A stretch of 64,000 nucleotides of DNA from Lepidurus packardi (GCA_023053545.1 JAKZAN010000005.1:5332001-5396000); one strand, 5' to 3'. Positions 14,571-24,872 are shown, counted from the first letter of the stretch. Notes: generated by a model not told the origin, from the letters alone. Numbers and translations: made by a program.

Positions 14571-15653
14571 ATGACCACGTCACCAACCCCAACGGCAGCA
14601 GCAGCCCACCAGATGGAGGAAGATGCTGGGGAAGGAAGTTTTCCCACCACACGCCTGATGAGGAGTTTTTTGGCCTCACAACAAGCCGTATTGGACGCAT
14701 TAACGAAACAGACGACTAATCCACCACTACCTGGGAAAATCAGCAGCCAGAGCCTTGCTACCATGGCGATCTTTTCCGGCGGCCCCGAGGAGGACGTGGA
14801 GCATTGGGCTGAAACCCTCTCTCGAATAGGGAAAGTAGAAGGCTGGACACCGGAGCAGCATTTACGAGCCGCCCTGAGTAAGATCGCGGGTCCTGTTGTC
14901 CACTGGAACGACTCGCGCGGCGGCGCTTGTAAAAACTGGGATGACTGGAAAATAGCTCTACAAAAGGCGTTTGGAAGGCCACTCTCGTTAGAACAATGGA
15001 GCGCAAAAATTCAGGCCCGGGTCCAACAAGCAGGAGAGAGTACCGCAAGTTATTTATACGATAAACTACGACTTTGCGAACGCTGCCCAATCCAACTAAA
15101 AGAAAAAGAACAAATTGAGCGTCTCGCCCGCGGATTACGACGACCTGATGTAGCTGCGGCTGTTATGGCCAGACGACCAAATACAGTGGACAGCTTCATT
15201 GATTTAATCAACCACGTCGAAACTACGACTTGTAGCTATAACGCTCCTATCGCGCCCGTCACCTCCGTGCAGGGGTCGACACTTCCCCCTCAAAATTCTG
15301 CATTGAGCCCATTACCGTTATACCCGCCCGTTAGTCCCCAAGTCAAACCCAGCTCACCTACGTCAGATACCCTGCCGGCTACAATCGAGCAGCTACTTAC
15401 CCGTATGAGTTCCCTAGAGCAAACCATGCGAACTCAGAAGTCAGAGCACAATCGGCAACCGTCCCGCCGGCCGACTTGCTATCAGTGTGGTCGAGAAGGG
15501 CACATCGCCCGCGACTGCCGAAATCGAAACAATTCGCCTCGAAATCTACAAGAATCCATTGTATGTTTCCGATGCGATAAGGCTGGCCACATTGCCCGGA
15601 ACTGCCCTACTCGAGTGCCACCCACATCGGAAAACTCCTCAGCCGACCTGTAG
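14571..15653 (+). CDS. gag: gag polyprotein, element B
   Basis: 360 residues, intact. A helical capsid-like region (about 60-215) is followed by a proline/serine-rich linker (225-300) and two CCHC zinc knuckles, CYQCGREGHIARDC (303-316) and CFRCDKAGHIARNC (332-345). It packages element RNA. The double knuckle separates it from gag of element A. A 260-base leader lies between primer site and ATG. It stops at TAG 15651-15653; pol is in the -1 frame and overlaps the gag end. A longer leader frame (14240-14719) overlaps the 5' end but lacks family resemblance. Confidence 0.9.
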   Translation: MTTSPTPTAAAAHQMEEDAGEGSFPTTRLMRSFLASQQAVLDALTKQTTNPPLPGKISSQSLATMAIFSGGPEEDVEHWAETLSRIGKVEGWTPEQHLRAALSKIAGPVVHWNDSRGGACKNWDDWKIALQKAFGRPLSLEQWSAKIQARVQQAGESTASYLYDKLRLCERCPIQLKEKEQIERLARGLRRPDVAAAVMARRPNTVDSFIDLINHVETTTCSYNAPIAPVTSVQGSTLPPQNSALSPLPLYPPVSPQVKPSSPTSDTLPATIEQLLTRMSSLEQTMRTQKSEHNRQPSRRPTCYQCGREGHIARDCRNRNNSPRNLQESIVCFRCDKAGHIARNCPTRVPPTSENSSADL

Positions 15654-15668
15654 GGGCAGGGCCGGCTG
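15629..15668 (+). promoter_or_regulatory. possible non-canonical -1 frameshift signal, element B
   Basis: G GAA AAC (15629-15635) is in phase with gag codons GAA and AAC and is followed after four bases by a 6-bp stem, CAGCCG (15640-15645) with CGGCTG (15663-15668). Pol is in the -1 frame and I read it open back to about 15600. The heptamer is not a classical one (the first three bases are not identical), so this is a candidate only. Confidence 0.4.
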
Positions 15669-15688
15669 TAAGTCCTAAAGGCTCCAGC

Positions 15689-18600
15689 GTGGTTACTGTA
15701 GATGGAACGATATCCGATCGAAGAATAGGTTTACCCGTAATTCACTTGGATGTCGGGGGAGTAGGTCAGGTAACCGGTCTTGTCGATTCAGGCGCTTCGT
15801 GTTCCCTCATTTGTGCTTGTACCCTGCCGCAGCATTCAGAGATCCAACCATATTTTGGAACTCCACTAACTGACGCCGGGAATGGAGTTGTGCCAGTATT
15901 AGGAACAATTATGCTAGAAATCACCCCGACCACCTTGAACCGTCCATGTATGCATCAATTTTTAGTAGTTAATCAAGCCCCCTTCCCGGTTATACTCGGT
16001 GTAGACTGGATGGCTGTTGCAAATGTCAGTGTCCTTAGTTCCGAAGGACAAATAAAAGTAATGTATGATGCAGAAACCTTGTCAAAACATGTACTGTATG
16101 CCCCACCTAAAATAGAAACCACATTTGCTCCCTGCAATACCCTTGAAAAATCAGCTCCTAGTTCGGAAAAATCATTTCTTCAAGATTTTCAGGTTATGGA
16201 CGATCATTCCGAAGGGTTCTTAGGTGTGCTCAGGTCTTCCGAAACGGCCGTTATTCCTCCGGGTTCACTGTGTTTTGTACCAGCTTATGTCCCTAGAAAC
16301 TCTCCAAATACCATTATAGCAGCAGCGGTCCTTAGGGCCAACCCAGGCGACGAATGGATTACCCCGTCGAGCCTCTTACAAGCTAAGAATGGAAAGACCT
16401 TTGTTCCCGTTCTCAATATTGGAAAACACCGTTTGACCATCCACCCCCATACAAAACTAGGGCTAGCTAGCGCTCCGCAATCGGTCTCGGTCCCCATTGA
16501 CTCTCCCGGTAGCCAGGGGACAGTAGCTACCGTAAACCACCATTCTTCAAGTAATTCCACTCTCCCGTTTAACGACACTCAGTTCGGGGAAACTTTAAGC
16601 CAGGACCAGAGACGAGAGTTGTCAGACCTTCTGAATTCATACTCTCAATGTTTTGCAACCTCCGACAAACCTCTGCAAGGTACAAGTTTGGTCGATCATC
16701 AGATCCACACGGAACAACTAATTCCCTTGCATGTTCCTCCTCGACGGGTATCCGCTGCAGAACGACAAATCATTTCAGAACAAGTCACCAAGATGTTGGA
16801 CGCAGGCATCATTACTCCTTCTACCAGTCCATGGTCTTCTCCCGTCGTGCTTGTCAAAAAGAAAAATGGCGAACTACGGTTCTGTGTAGACTATCGACGA
16901 CTAAACAGTATCACGAAGAAGGACGTTTACCCCCTTCCACGTATTGACGACATTCTTGATCGAATTGGAAACGCCGTCTTCTTTACATCTTTGGATCTGG
17001 CTAGTGGGTACTGGCAGGTAACGGTCAACCCCTCAGACCGGGAGAAAACGGCTTTCGTTACTCCCGATGGGCTTTACGAATTTCAACGGATGCCTTTCGG
17101 ATTGTGTAATGCCCCGACCACTTTCCAGCGTCTGATGGACCGAGTACTTGCGGGACTCAAATGGTCTCACTGTCTAGTATACTTAGATGACATACTCATC
17201 TTTGGGCGTACCTTTTCGGAACATCAGGATAGACTACGACTGGTATTAGAAGCTATACGACATTCGAATCTTACACTAAACCTGGACAAATGCACCTTTG
17301 CTCGTCCGGAAGTCGTGTTCCTAGGGCATCGCGTTAACTGCCATGGGATTGGCCCGGATTCCCAGAGGGCTGAAGCCATTATAAACTATCCCCAACCTAG
17401 TAACCTCAAACAACTCAGGCGGTTTCTTGGCATGCTGGGATATTATAGGCGCTTTATCCGGGGTTTCGCCGCCATAGCCCGTCCCCTGTATGGTCTGTTA
17501 AAAAAGGCAACGACTTGGAACTGGACGGAGCAAAGCAGCGCATCATTCCTTCACTTAAAACAGGCTCTACGTACCGCCCCGATTTTAAACCATTTCCAAG
17601 AGGAACGGGAGATTGAAATCCATACGGATGCCAGTTACGAAGGGCTTGGCGCCGTTCTAGTACAACGAAAGGGTAACGAAGAATTCACCGTTGCCTATAT
17701 TAGCAGAAGACTCTCGGATCCGGAATCTCGATACCACAGTAATGAACTGGAATGTCTTGCCGTGGTTTGGGCCGTTACGAAGTGGAGGTCCTATATTTTT
17801 GGTCGGCCCTTTAAGGTCATCACGGATAATACCGCGGTCACCTACCTCTTTCACAAACAGGAGGTCAATGCAAAATTTAGCCGGTGGGTTCTTGCTCTTC
17901 AGGAATATGACATTACCTTCCAGCACAGAAAAGGAAAAGCCAATGTTGTCGCAGATGCCCTATCGCGCTCACCAACAGGAGCCGGCGAAGAAACTCAGCC
18001 ACCAGACCACATGGCTATTTGCACGCTATTATACAAAGTCCAACCTTCAGTACTCTTGGCTGAGCAGTACACCGATCCGCAGTTCTCGCATCTATTATTG
18101 CTCTTAAACGACCCCGCAGCCTTATCAAAAGTTCCTGACAGCGACGGTATTTCCACTCAATTCTCGCTTCGCCACGGGCTACTTTACCGGAAAGGTAATG
18201 GCCGAGGTCGAAAGTTGCTGCTTGCGTTACCCCGAACGTTCCGTCGGGACGTTCTGCGTAGCTGTCACGACAGTTTTGCAGGAGGCCATCTCGGTCTTAC
18301 AAAAACCTTAGACAAAGTTAAGTCCCGATACTGGTGGCAAAGGGTTACCTCAACGGTTCGACGGTATGTTAAATCTTGCCCCACCTGTCAACAAAGGAAG
18401 ATTCCCCCCGGCCCACCACTAGGCTTCTTGCAACCCATTCCTCCTCCGGATCAACCATTCCGTCTGCTGGGCATTGATCACGTTGGCCCTTTTCCTCTCA
18501 CTCCCCGTGGAAATCGGCACTTGCTAGTTGCGATCGACTACCACAGTAAATGGGTCGAGGTACGAGCCGTTCCCGATACATCCTCTAAAAATGTTGTTGA

Positions 18601-19606
18601 CTTTCTCATGGAACAAATAATCCTACGGCATGGAACACCTGAGGCGCTGATTAGCGATAGAGGAACAGGATTTACCGCACGTCAGATGGAAGAAACCCTA
18701 GAACGCCTGAAAATCCGGCATTCGATGACAGCCGCCTATCACCCCCAAGCAAATGGGCTCTGTGAGCGAGTTAATCGTACACTGACCGAAATCGTTGCAG
18801 GTTTGATCGAATCCGACCAGCATCAATGGGATTCCTTAGTCCAAACAGCGGCCTTCTGTGTCAATACTGCCATGCAAGAAACCACCGGAATAAGCACGTT
18901 TCAATTGGTATATGGGCGTCTTCCAGTGTTACCCGAAGAGACGCTATTCCCGTGGCCGGAAGATGTATCAGAAACTTATCCCGAGTTTCTTGGACGCGTC
19001 GAGGCCGTACGAAGAGCAACCATGGAGCGAATCTTGGTTAAACAGAAAGCACAGAAACACCGTTACGACAAACACCATCGGGCTCCACCTGTCTTCAAAC
19101 CTGGTGATCTGGTATGGGTCCAGCGGCGTATCCGAACGAAGGGCCAGTCACCTAAACTCCGTCCAAAATATATCGGACCCTTTTCCATTGTCAGAAATAT
19201 TACAGAAGTCACCTACCAAATCGAAGACCTACCCGGACAGGAAACAAAACGTCGACTTCGGATATTTCCCGCCCACGTCAGTCAACTAAGGAAATTTGTA
19301 CCCGGTTATGTGTCCGACGAAGAAAGTGACGAAGAAGATGGAGAAGATGACGGTGAAATTGTAGACATAGACGACAACACGACCTCTAACCAGAGTGAGG
19401 AAAATAGAGAATCGGACGATGATCTCCCTTTGGCGCAGCTCTCGAAACACCATGGAACAGAAGGAGTGAACGATGCTGATGATGACCTGCCATTGTCCGA
19501 GTTGGTGAAAATCTGGAGACCTGCCGGGGTCGGAGAGGGTCACTTGGTCGCTCGGGAGAGCGATTTAAGTCAGGAAAGGCCGAGTGTTGCGGATGACCTT
19601 TTCTAG
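15689..19606 (+). CDS. pol: pol polyprotein, element B
   Basis: About 1,305 residues, uninterrupted. Aspartic protease (VDSGA, 32-36), reverse transcriptase (VDYRRLN near 400, YLDD 498-501), RNase H (Asp647 in HTDAS), integrase zinc site (H860, H867, C897, C900), integrase core D930, D990, E1026 and a GPF module (1163-1165). The tail is acidic. The frame starts at GTG with no fitting ATG, pointing to frameshift expression from gag. The last codons and the TAG lie inside the 3' LTR (19585-19606). With all catalytic residues present the element could be autonomous. No env-like frame follows. Confidence 0.92.
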   Translation: MVTVDGTISDRRIGLPVIHLDVGGVGQVTGLVDSGASCSLICACTLPQHSEIQPYFGTPLTDAGNGVVPVLGTIMLEITPTTLNRPCMHQFLVVNQAPFPVILGVDWMAVANVSVLSSEGQIKVMYDAETLSKHVLYAPPKIETTFAPCNTLEKSAPSSEKSFLQDFQVMDDHSEGFLGVLRSSETAVIPPGSLCFVPAYVPRNSPNTIIAAAVLRANPGDEWITPSSLLQAKNGKTFVPVLNIGKHRLTIHPHTKLGLASAPQSVSVPIDSPGSQGTVATVNHHSSSNSTLPFNDTQFGETLSQDQRRELSDLLNSYSQCFATSDKPLQGTSLVDHQIHTEQLIPLHVPPRRVSAAERQIISEQVTKMLDAGIITPSTSPWSSPVVLVKKKNGELRFCVDYRRLNSITKKDVYPLPRIDDILDRIGNAVFFTSLDLASGYWQVTVNPSDREKTAFVTPDGLYEFQRMPFGLCNAPTTFQRLMDRVLAGLKWSHCLVYLDDILIFGRTFSEHQDRLRLVLEAIRHSNLTLNLDKCTFARPEVVFLGHRVNCHGIGPDSQRAEAIINYPQPSNLKQLRRFLGMLGYYRRFIRGFAAIARPLYGLLKKATTWNWTEQSSASFLHLKQALRTAPILNHFQEEREIEIHTDASYEGLGAVLVQRKGNEEFTVAYISRRLSDPESRYHSNELECLAVVWAVTKWRSYIFGRPFKVITDNTAVTYLFHKQEVNAKFSRWVLALQEYDITFQHRKGKANVVADALSRSPTGAGEETQPPDHMAICTLLYKVQPSVLLAEQYTDPQFSHLLLLLNDPAALSKVPDSDGISTQFSLRHGLLYRKGNGRGRKLLLALPRTFRRDVLRSCHDSFAGGHLGLTKTLDKVKSRYWWQRVTSTVRRYVKSCPTCQQRKIPPGPPLGFLQPIPPPDQPFRLLGIDHVGPFPLTPRGNRHLLVAIDYHSKWVEVRAVPDTSSKNVVDFLMEQIILRHGTPEALISDRGTGFTARQMEETLERLKIRHSMTAAYHPQANGLCERVNRTLTEIVAGLIESDQHQWDSLVQTAAFCVNTAMQETTGISTFQLVYGRLPVLPEETLFPWPEDVSETYPEFLGRVEAVRRATMERILVKQKAQKHRYDKHHRAPPVFKPGDLVWVQRRIRTKGQSPKLRPKYIGPFSIVRNITEVTYQIEDLPGQETKRRLRIFPAHVSQLRKFVPGYVSDEESDEEDGEDDGEIVDIDDNTTSNQSEENRESDDDLPLAQLSKHHGTEGVNDADDDLPLSELVKIWRPAGVGEGHLVARESDLSQERPSVADDLF

Positions 19607-19883
19607 ACTTAGCCTTCTTTAGATTCTTAGTGTTATTCTTAGGGGCCTTCATTACATCCTTAGTTGCATTCTTAGTTAGTGGAAGACTCTTAAGAGAAGG
19701 TCGAGGTCAGAGGACCAAGGTTGACTTAATTGCATTCTTAGTTAGTCGAGGTCAGAGGACCAAGGTTGAAGGAAGCATTTTTGTTCATGGAAGTGGTATA
19801 AAAAGATACGCCAATGTACAGACGAGGCAGTTGGGTTTTAGACCAAGCAAAGAAATACAGCATTGAAAAAACCATCCGTGACA
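19585..19883 (+). repeat. 3' LTR of element B
   Basis: 299 bases, matching the 5' LTR except for one base in the A-rich stretch near its end. A purine-rich tract (GGAAAGGCCGAG) directly precedes it and probably primes plus-strand synthesis. Confidence 0.9.
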
Positions 19884-19944
19884 ATATATACTGTATGTTA
19901 ATGCCAAATAGAAGAGTCTTAGCCTACGCACTGAGGTCATTACA
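19884..19944 (+). repeat. right part of LTR2 of element A
   Basis: Continuation of the LTR interrupted at 14010, starting with the duplicated ATAT. It serves as the 5' LTR end of unit A'. Its TATATATA is split by element B, so A' has no intact upstream core promoter of its own. Confidence 0.9.
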
Positions 19945-20796
19945 ATGGCGCAGTCGGTAGACCCTCAACTCGTTGACAAACGCTCTCCCAAATTCGCACC
20001 AGAGTTTTTTTCCGATGGCACGGAAGAAGAGTGGGAAGCGTGGTGCCGACGCTTTGAGCGGTACGCTAAGTTCAGTGTTTTGGACGAAACACAGAAAGTG
20101 GAACATTTCGCAATGTCATTAAGAGGACGCACGGAAAGAATGTACTCTCTTTTAGACAGTGATTTACAAGTTAAGTACGACAGTGCTGTGGCAGCCATAA
20201 GTGATATGTTCCGAGACACGGACGTGATAACGTATCAGCGAAAATTTGAAACTATGAGTAGAGGCACGAAGGACTCCGTGACCGAATTCGCGCGTCAGCT
20301 TCGCTACACCCTGAAGAAGGCTTTTCCATCGTTGGATGCAGTGAGTCAAGAACGAATGTTAGTAAGCCGTCTTATCGATGCAACGGAACCGCGAGAGCTG
20401 CGAATGCAGCTGAATGGGATGAAAGATATTTCCTTGGATGCAGCTGTAGAGAAGATCCGAGGATACGAAAGAGGAGCCCAACAAGAAGCACTTCGTAAAG
20501 TGAAGATGGTAGCAGACCTCGAGTCTTCTGAACAGGCTGAAGTAGCAACCATGGCGTCAAGTACGGTTGACCAGAAGCTTGCCAACATGGCGAAAATGAT
20601 GGAGCAGCGATTTGGCACTTTCGAGAAAATTATGGAAGAACTGAAAACTAATTCTTTTAATCAGCGTAGATCAGCCAACAAGGGGAACACTCCGAGGACC
20701 TGCTTTAACTGTGGAGAACCTGGCCATTTTCGAGCAACCTGCACCAAACCAAAGAAGGCCAGTGGCAGTATGCAGAACCAGGGAAACTCCAACTAA
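19945..20796 (+). CDS. gag: gag polyprotein, element A copy 2 (A')
   Basis: 283 residues, same layout as the first copy with one CCHC knuckle (253-266). Three replacements were seen: Ile59 to Leu, Ala63 to Thr and Gln153 to Arg, plus a few silent changes. The frame is intact. The slippery GGGAAAC is at 20781-20787, with the same stem downstream. Expression from its own 5' LTR is doubtful because element B splits that LTR. Confidence 0.92.
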   Translation: MAQSVDPQLVDKRSPKFAPEFFSDGTEEEWEAWCRRFERYAKFSVLDETQKVEHFAMSLRGRTERMYSLLDSDLQVKYDSAVAAISDMFRDTDVITYQRKFETMSRGTKDSVTEFARQLRYTLKKAFPSLDAVSQERMLVSRLIDATEPRELRMQLNGMKDISLDAAVEKIRGYERGAQQEALRKVKMVADLESSEQAEVATMASSTVDQKLANMAKMMEQRFGTFEKIMEELKTNSFNQRRSANKGNTPRTCFNCGEPGHFRATCTKPKKASGSMQNQGNSN

Positions 20797-20822
20797 CTGG
20801 AAGCGTGGCTCCGACTCCAGTT
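20781..20822 (+). promoter_or_regulatory. predicted -1 frameshift signal, element A'
   Basis: Same heptamer, 7-base spacer and 7-bp stem as in copy 1, shifted by 11,062 bases. Preservation in both copies is expected from their recent common origin and is not independent evidence. Confidence 0.78.
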
Positions 20823-23800
20823 CACGGATATGAAGGGGCCGATTTGGAATTTGACGTTGCGCATGTGAATATTGCCGCTTATGTCAAAGGTTTTTGTGGT
20901 AAAACAGTTGTCCCTATGCTTGTGGATTCTGGATCAGACATTACATTAGTTAAATCATATCTTGTCCAAGATTTGTGTATTCTGCCGGTGCTCATTCGGG
21001 TCAGAACGGCGAAGGCGGGATGCCAAGTTATGAACATTTTGGGTTGCACTGTCGTTACGTTTGTGATAAACGAGAGAACATTTACGTTTAATGCCTACGT
21101 TACCGATGACATGAACCAAGAAGTCATTTTGGGCAGAGATTTTTTGAAATACTTCGGAATGGCGATTGATTTTAAAGACGACGTACTGCGGTTTGGAAGC
21201 GAACAAGTGGTTTTGGAAGAAAAAGCTTCACCAGAGGTGGCCATCGAAGTAGCGGAAACAACAGTGATTCCAGCACGACATGAACTTTTAGTGATGACTT
21301 GCATACCAGGTTCAGTCACAGGTCAAGGCCTGATAGAAAAATTGCCCAACAACATAGACCCGGATGGGTTATTTGTTGCGCGGGCATTAGTTACTGTTGG
21401 GAACGGACGTGTTCCTGTAAGACTTATGAACGTTACTGACAAGCCTGTTCGTCTTAAATCTGGTACCAGAGTAGGAGTATTTACGCCATTGGGGGATGAA
21501 GTGAGTGAGCTATTAACTACAAGCATCGATCATACTTCAGAATCGCGCACTACAACCAACAAACAGCCTAATTCTACCGAGGAAATTGACGCCCCATACC
21601 TTCCCCTTTTTGGAGAACCATCTAAATCCCTAACGGTAAGTCAGAAACATCAGTTGGAAAATTTCCTCAGAAGACACAAGAGTATTTTGTCGCTACATTC
21701 GAGCGATTTGGGAAGAACTACCTACTTCAAGCATCGCATTAACACGGGGACACAACCCCCTGTTCGGGTACAGCCCAGAAGAGTCCCAGCGCACTGGAAA
21801 CCGCAGTTAGATACGATGGTGCATGATCTCTTGGGTCAAGGAGCCATTTCCCCTTCATCGAGCCCTTGGAGTTCACCCATAGTCATGGTGAAAAAGAAAG
21901 ACGGGACTCTTCGCTTATGCGTGGACTACCGGGGCCTGAATAACGTAACAGTCAAGGATGCGTATCCTCTCCCCAGAATCGACGACACTTTGGATGCTTT
22001 AGCGGGAGCAAAGTATTTTTCTACGCTGGACCTGATAAGCGGTTATTACCAATTAGAAGTTGAAACCGAAGATCGACCAAAAACGGCATTCCAAACGCCC
22101 CAGGGTTTGTTCGAGTTCAACGTCATGCCTTTTGGCTTATGCAATGGGCCAAGTAGTTTCCAAAGGCTCATGGAACTCGTCCTAAGGGGTTTGCAATGGA
22201 GCGTCTGCCTGATCTACTTAGATGATATTGTAATCTTCAGCCGAACATTTGAAGAGCACTTAGCGAGACTGGAAGAAGTTTGTCAACGCTTGCAAGATGC
22301 TAATTTGAAAATAAAACCGAGCAAATGCAAATTGTTTCGAGACAATGTTACCTTCCTTGGACATGTAGTTAGTCAGGATGGTATGCAAACGGATCCCGAG
22401 AAGACCGGGGCCATTGCAGAATGGCCAAGACCGATCAATGCGGATCAGGTATCCCGATTCCTAGGACTGGCGTCGTACTACAGAAGATTCGTTCGAAACT
22501 TTGCTAACATCGCAAAGCCACTTTACAAATTGTCAGAGCCGACGGTTAAGTTTGAATGGTCCACTGTTTGTGAAGAAGCATTCCAGGCTTTAAAAGCTGC
22601 GCTTACGTCGACACCCATCCTGGCTTTCCCTGATTTATCAAAACCGTTTCTGGTGGACTCCGACGCAAGCAATGTGGGTTTGGGAGCTGTTCTGTCACAA
22701 GTTATTGATGGAGTTGAAAGACCTGTGGCATTTGCAAGCCGTGGGTTGTCTCGGGCGGAATCCAGGTACTGCGTGACACGAAAAGAACTTTTGGCCGTTA
22801 AATTTGCGCTAACACAATTCAGTCATTACCTTTTGGGAAAGCCATTCAAGATTAGGACCGACAACAGTGCCGTGGCATGGATGAAGAAGTGTAAAAATCC
22901 TTCCGGCCAAGTGTTGCGGTGGCTCCAACTGATGGCTGCGTACCAATTTGAAATAGATCATCGTCCAGGAAGAAAACATGGTAATGCGGACGCGTTGTCA
23001 AGACGTCCATGTACTCAATGTGGAATTCAAGACGACGAGTCCGAGGATCTGGAAGAAGAAGAAGATGGAGATGTCCCTGATATGCCCTGCTCCAACCTGT
23101 TGGCTGACCCAGTTGTGAGTACCGTGGAGACCACGGAGACGTCGATAACCTTTCATCAGAAGACCGATGAAGACCTCAACGTAGTGTCCAGTTGGTTGAA
23201 GACACCAAACGTCATTCCGAAATCGCCGCAAGGTTTAAATTCAACATTAAGGAGTTATTGGGTCCAGAGAAGTAAGTTGTGCGTGCAAGACGAAACGCTG
23301 TACAGAAAATGGACAAGTGAAGAGGGGGAACGCCTCCTCCCTTTGGTGCCTAAGAAGGTTGTGGAGACACTTCTTAGAACCTATCACAACGAGGAAACGG
23401 CCGCACACATGGGTGTCGCGCGGACTTTAGCAAAATTGCGGCAAAGATTCTACTGGCCTAAGATGCAAGAGGACGTTATGGCTTGGTGCAAAAAATGTTT
23501 TACTTGTGGACAGAGTAGTCCGCCTCAACAGAAGAGACGCGCCCCGTTGCGATCTTTGAATGCCAAGCGTCCTGGCGAAATCGTTGCTATGGACATTTTG
23601 GGTCCCCTGCCCGAAACCGTGTGCGGTAATCGATACGTTTTGGTGGTGGGGGATTTGTTTACGAAATGGCTCGAAGCTTACCCTATTCCCACACAAGAGG
23701 CCTCAGTAATAGCCGACAAATTCTTCAATGAGTATGTATGTCGATGGGGCGCACCGGAACAGTTGCACACGGACCAAGGTAGGAATTTTGTTGGAAACGT

Positions 23801-24872
23801 TTTTAAGGAAGTATGCGACATTTTGAAGATCCAGAAAACCAGAACTACTCCGTACCATCCTCAAAGTGATGGTTTTGTGGAGCGCGCGAACCGGACGATA
23901 TTGGCCGGATTGAGTAAGCTTCTAGACCAAGGAGAGGATACATGGGATAGCATGCTGCCCAAAGTCTTGCTAGCGTATCGGTCTGGTATTCAAGCGTCGA
24001 CAGATTTTACCCCTTCAAAGCTTCACTTGGGACGCGAACTCCTTTTACCGGCCGATGTAGTGTTTCACGCGGGAAATGTGGTTAAAACCGGGACTTCGGC
24101 TTCCGAGTATGCCAGTAATTTAGAACAGGATCTTAAAAACGTGTACGAGAAAGCCAACCAACGTTTGCTTGCAGCTAGAGTCAGGCAAAAACAGTATTAT
24201 GACCGTGATGTTGCCGGTAAAACTTTACGGGTCGGTGACCATGTGTGGGTGCATGCTCCTGTCCCCAAAAGAGGAAAATCCCCGAAGTTTCATAGGCCGT
24301 GGGTTGGGCCGTTTATCGTCATCAAGAGAATATCCGAAGAAGTCTTTAGGGTAAAGAACAAAGTAACTGGTGCTCGCAAGGTGGTGCATTTTAATAATGT
24401 CAAGCCTTGTACGATGGAAGACGAGCACGAAGAAGTGCTAGTGCCACGCGACGCCGAGGAGCCCGAAGAAACGCCCATTTTGCCAGAACGCGTGACCCCT
24501 GTGAATCAAGAACGTCCTGCATCTCCACAGTTTAGGGAATTGTATGATGACTGGTGTGTCTTGGACAGCGATGGCGAAGATGAAACTGTACGCAATGAAG
24601 ACGAACCTGAAGCAAATATTCCCGAAACCGATGGTGAAGATGCAGGTGTACGCAAGGATGACGAACCTGAAGCCAACATTCCAGAAAACGACCCTGAGGA
24701 TGTTCTACCGAATGAGAATGGGCTAGGAACAACTTGTCCCGATACCGAAAATATTCCTGCACGTAGGAGCTGTCGAGTTCGACGGCCACCATTAAGGCTG
24801 GTATATGTGGAACCAGGACAGCCCTTGGATTTATGCCACGAAACGCGAGAAAAAGACGCTAAAAGTTGTTAA
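20805..24872 (+). CDS. pol: pol polyprotein, element A copy 2 (A')
   Basis: 1,355 residues, intact, with the same protease, reverse transcriptase, RNase H and integrase motifs at the same positions as copy 1. The only replacement I found is Leu1244 to Arg in the acidic tail; other differences are silent. The near identity with copy 1 (roughly 0.2% over gag-pol by eye) means either a very recent duplication or ongoing homogenisation, or that the assembly placed two reads of one family side by side. Confidence 0.92.
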   Translation: MAPTPVHGYEGADLEFDVAHVNIAAYVKGFCGKTVVPMLVDSGSDITLVKSYLVQDLCILPVLIRVRTAKAGCQVMNILGCTVVTFVINERTFTFNAYVTDDMNQEVILGRDFLKYFGMAIDFKDDVLRFGSEQVVLEEKASPEVAIEVAETTVIPARHELLVMTCIPGSVTGQGLIEKLPNNIDPDGLFVARALVTVGNGRVPVRLMNVTDKPVRLKSGTRVGVFTPLGDEVSELLTTSIDHTSESRTTTNKQPNSTEEIDAPYLPLFGEPSKSLTVSQKHQLENFLRRHKSILSLHSSDLGRTTYFKHRINTGTQPPVRVQPRRVPAHWKPQLDTMVHDLLGQGAISPSSSPWSSPIVMVKKKDGTLRLCVDYRGLNNVTVKDAYPLPRIDDTLDALAGAKYFSTLDLISGYYQLEVETEDRPKTAFQTPQGLFEFNVMPFGLCNGPSSFQRLMELVLRGLQWSVCLIYLDDIVIFSRTFEEHLARLEEVCQRLQDANLKIKPSKCKLFRDNVTFLGHVVSQDGMQTDPEKTGAIAEWPRPINADQVSRFLGLASYYRRFVRNFANIAKPLYKLSEPTVKFEWSTVCEEAFQALKAALTSTPILAFPDLSKPFLVDSDASNVGLGAVLSQVIDGVERPVAFASRGLSRAESRYCVTRKELLAVKFALTQFSHYLLGKPFKIRTDNSAVAWMKKCKNPSGQVLRWLQLMAAYQFEIDHRPGRKHGNADALSRRPCTQCGIQDDESEDLEEEEDGDVPDMPCSNLLADPVVSTVETTETSITFHQKTDEDLNVVSSWLKTPNVIPKSPQGLNSTLRSYWVQRSKLCVQDETLYRKWTSEEGERLLPLVPKKVVETLLRTYHNEETAAHMGVARTLAKLRQRFYWPKMQEDVMAWCKKCFTCGQSSPPQQKRRAPLRSLNAKRPGEIVAMDILGPLPETVCGNRYVLVVGDLFTKWLEAYPIPTQEASVIADKFFNEYVCRWGAPEQLHTDQGRNFVGNVFKEVCDILKIQKTRTTPYHPQSDGFVERANRTILAGLSKLLDQGEDTWDSMLPKVLLAYRSGIQASTDFTPSKLHLGRELLLPADVVFHAGNVVKTGTSASEYASNLEQDLKNVYEKANQRLLAARVRQKQYYDRDVAGKTLRVGDHVWVHAPVPKRGKSPKFHRPWVGPFIVIKRISEEVFRVKNKVTGARKVVHFNNVKPCTMEDEHEEVLVPRDAEEPEETPILPERVTPVNQERPASPQFRELYDDWCVLDSDGEDETVRNEDEPEANIPETDGEDAGVRKDDEPEANIPENDPEDVLPNENGLGTTCPDTENIPARRSCRVRRPPLRLVYVEPGQPLDLCHETREKDAKSC

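Larger units (their letters stand above)
14011..19883 (+). mobile_element. element B, a second full-length Ty3/gypsy retrotransposon nested in LTR2
   Basis: Has 299-base LTRs (14011-14309 and 19585-19883) starting TGTTGCGG and ending GTGACA, a tRNA-Leu type primer site, intact gag and pol, and a 4-base ATAT target duplication (14007-14010 and 19884-19887). The two LTRs differ at one base (an A/C difference in the A-rich stretch near the end), so the insertion is recent. It is unrelated in LTR sequence to element A. Confidence 0.93.

Noticed and set aside
14240-14719. 159-codon frame spanning the element B LTR, leader and gag start
   Set aside because: It overlaps gag in another frame, starts inside the LTR and resembles no retroelement leader protein I know; probably chance.
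15651-15653. Stop-codon readthrough as the way to express pol of element B
   Set aside because: After the TAG the gag frame reaches a TAA within a few codons, and pol is in the -1 frame, so readthrough cannot work.
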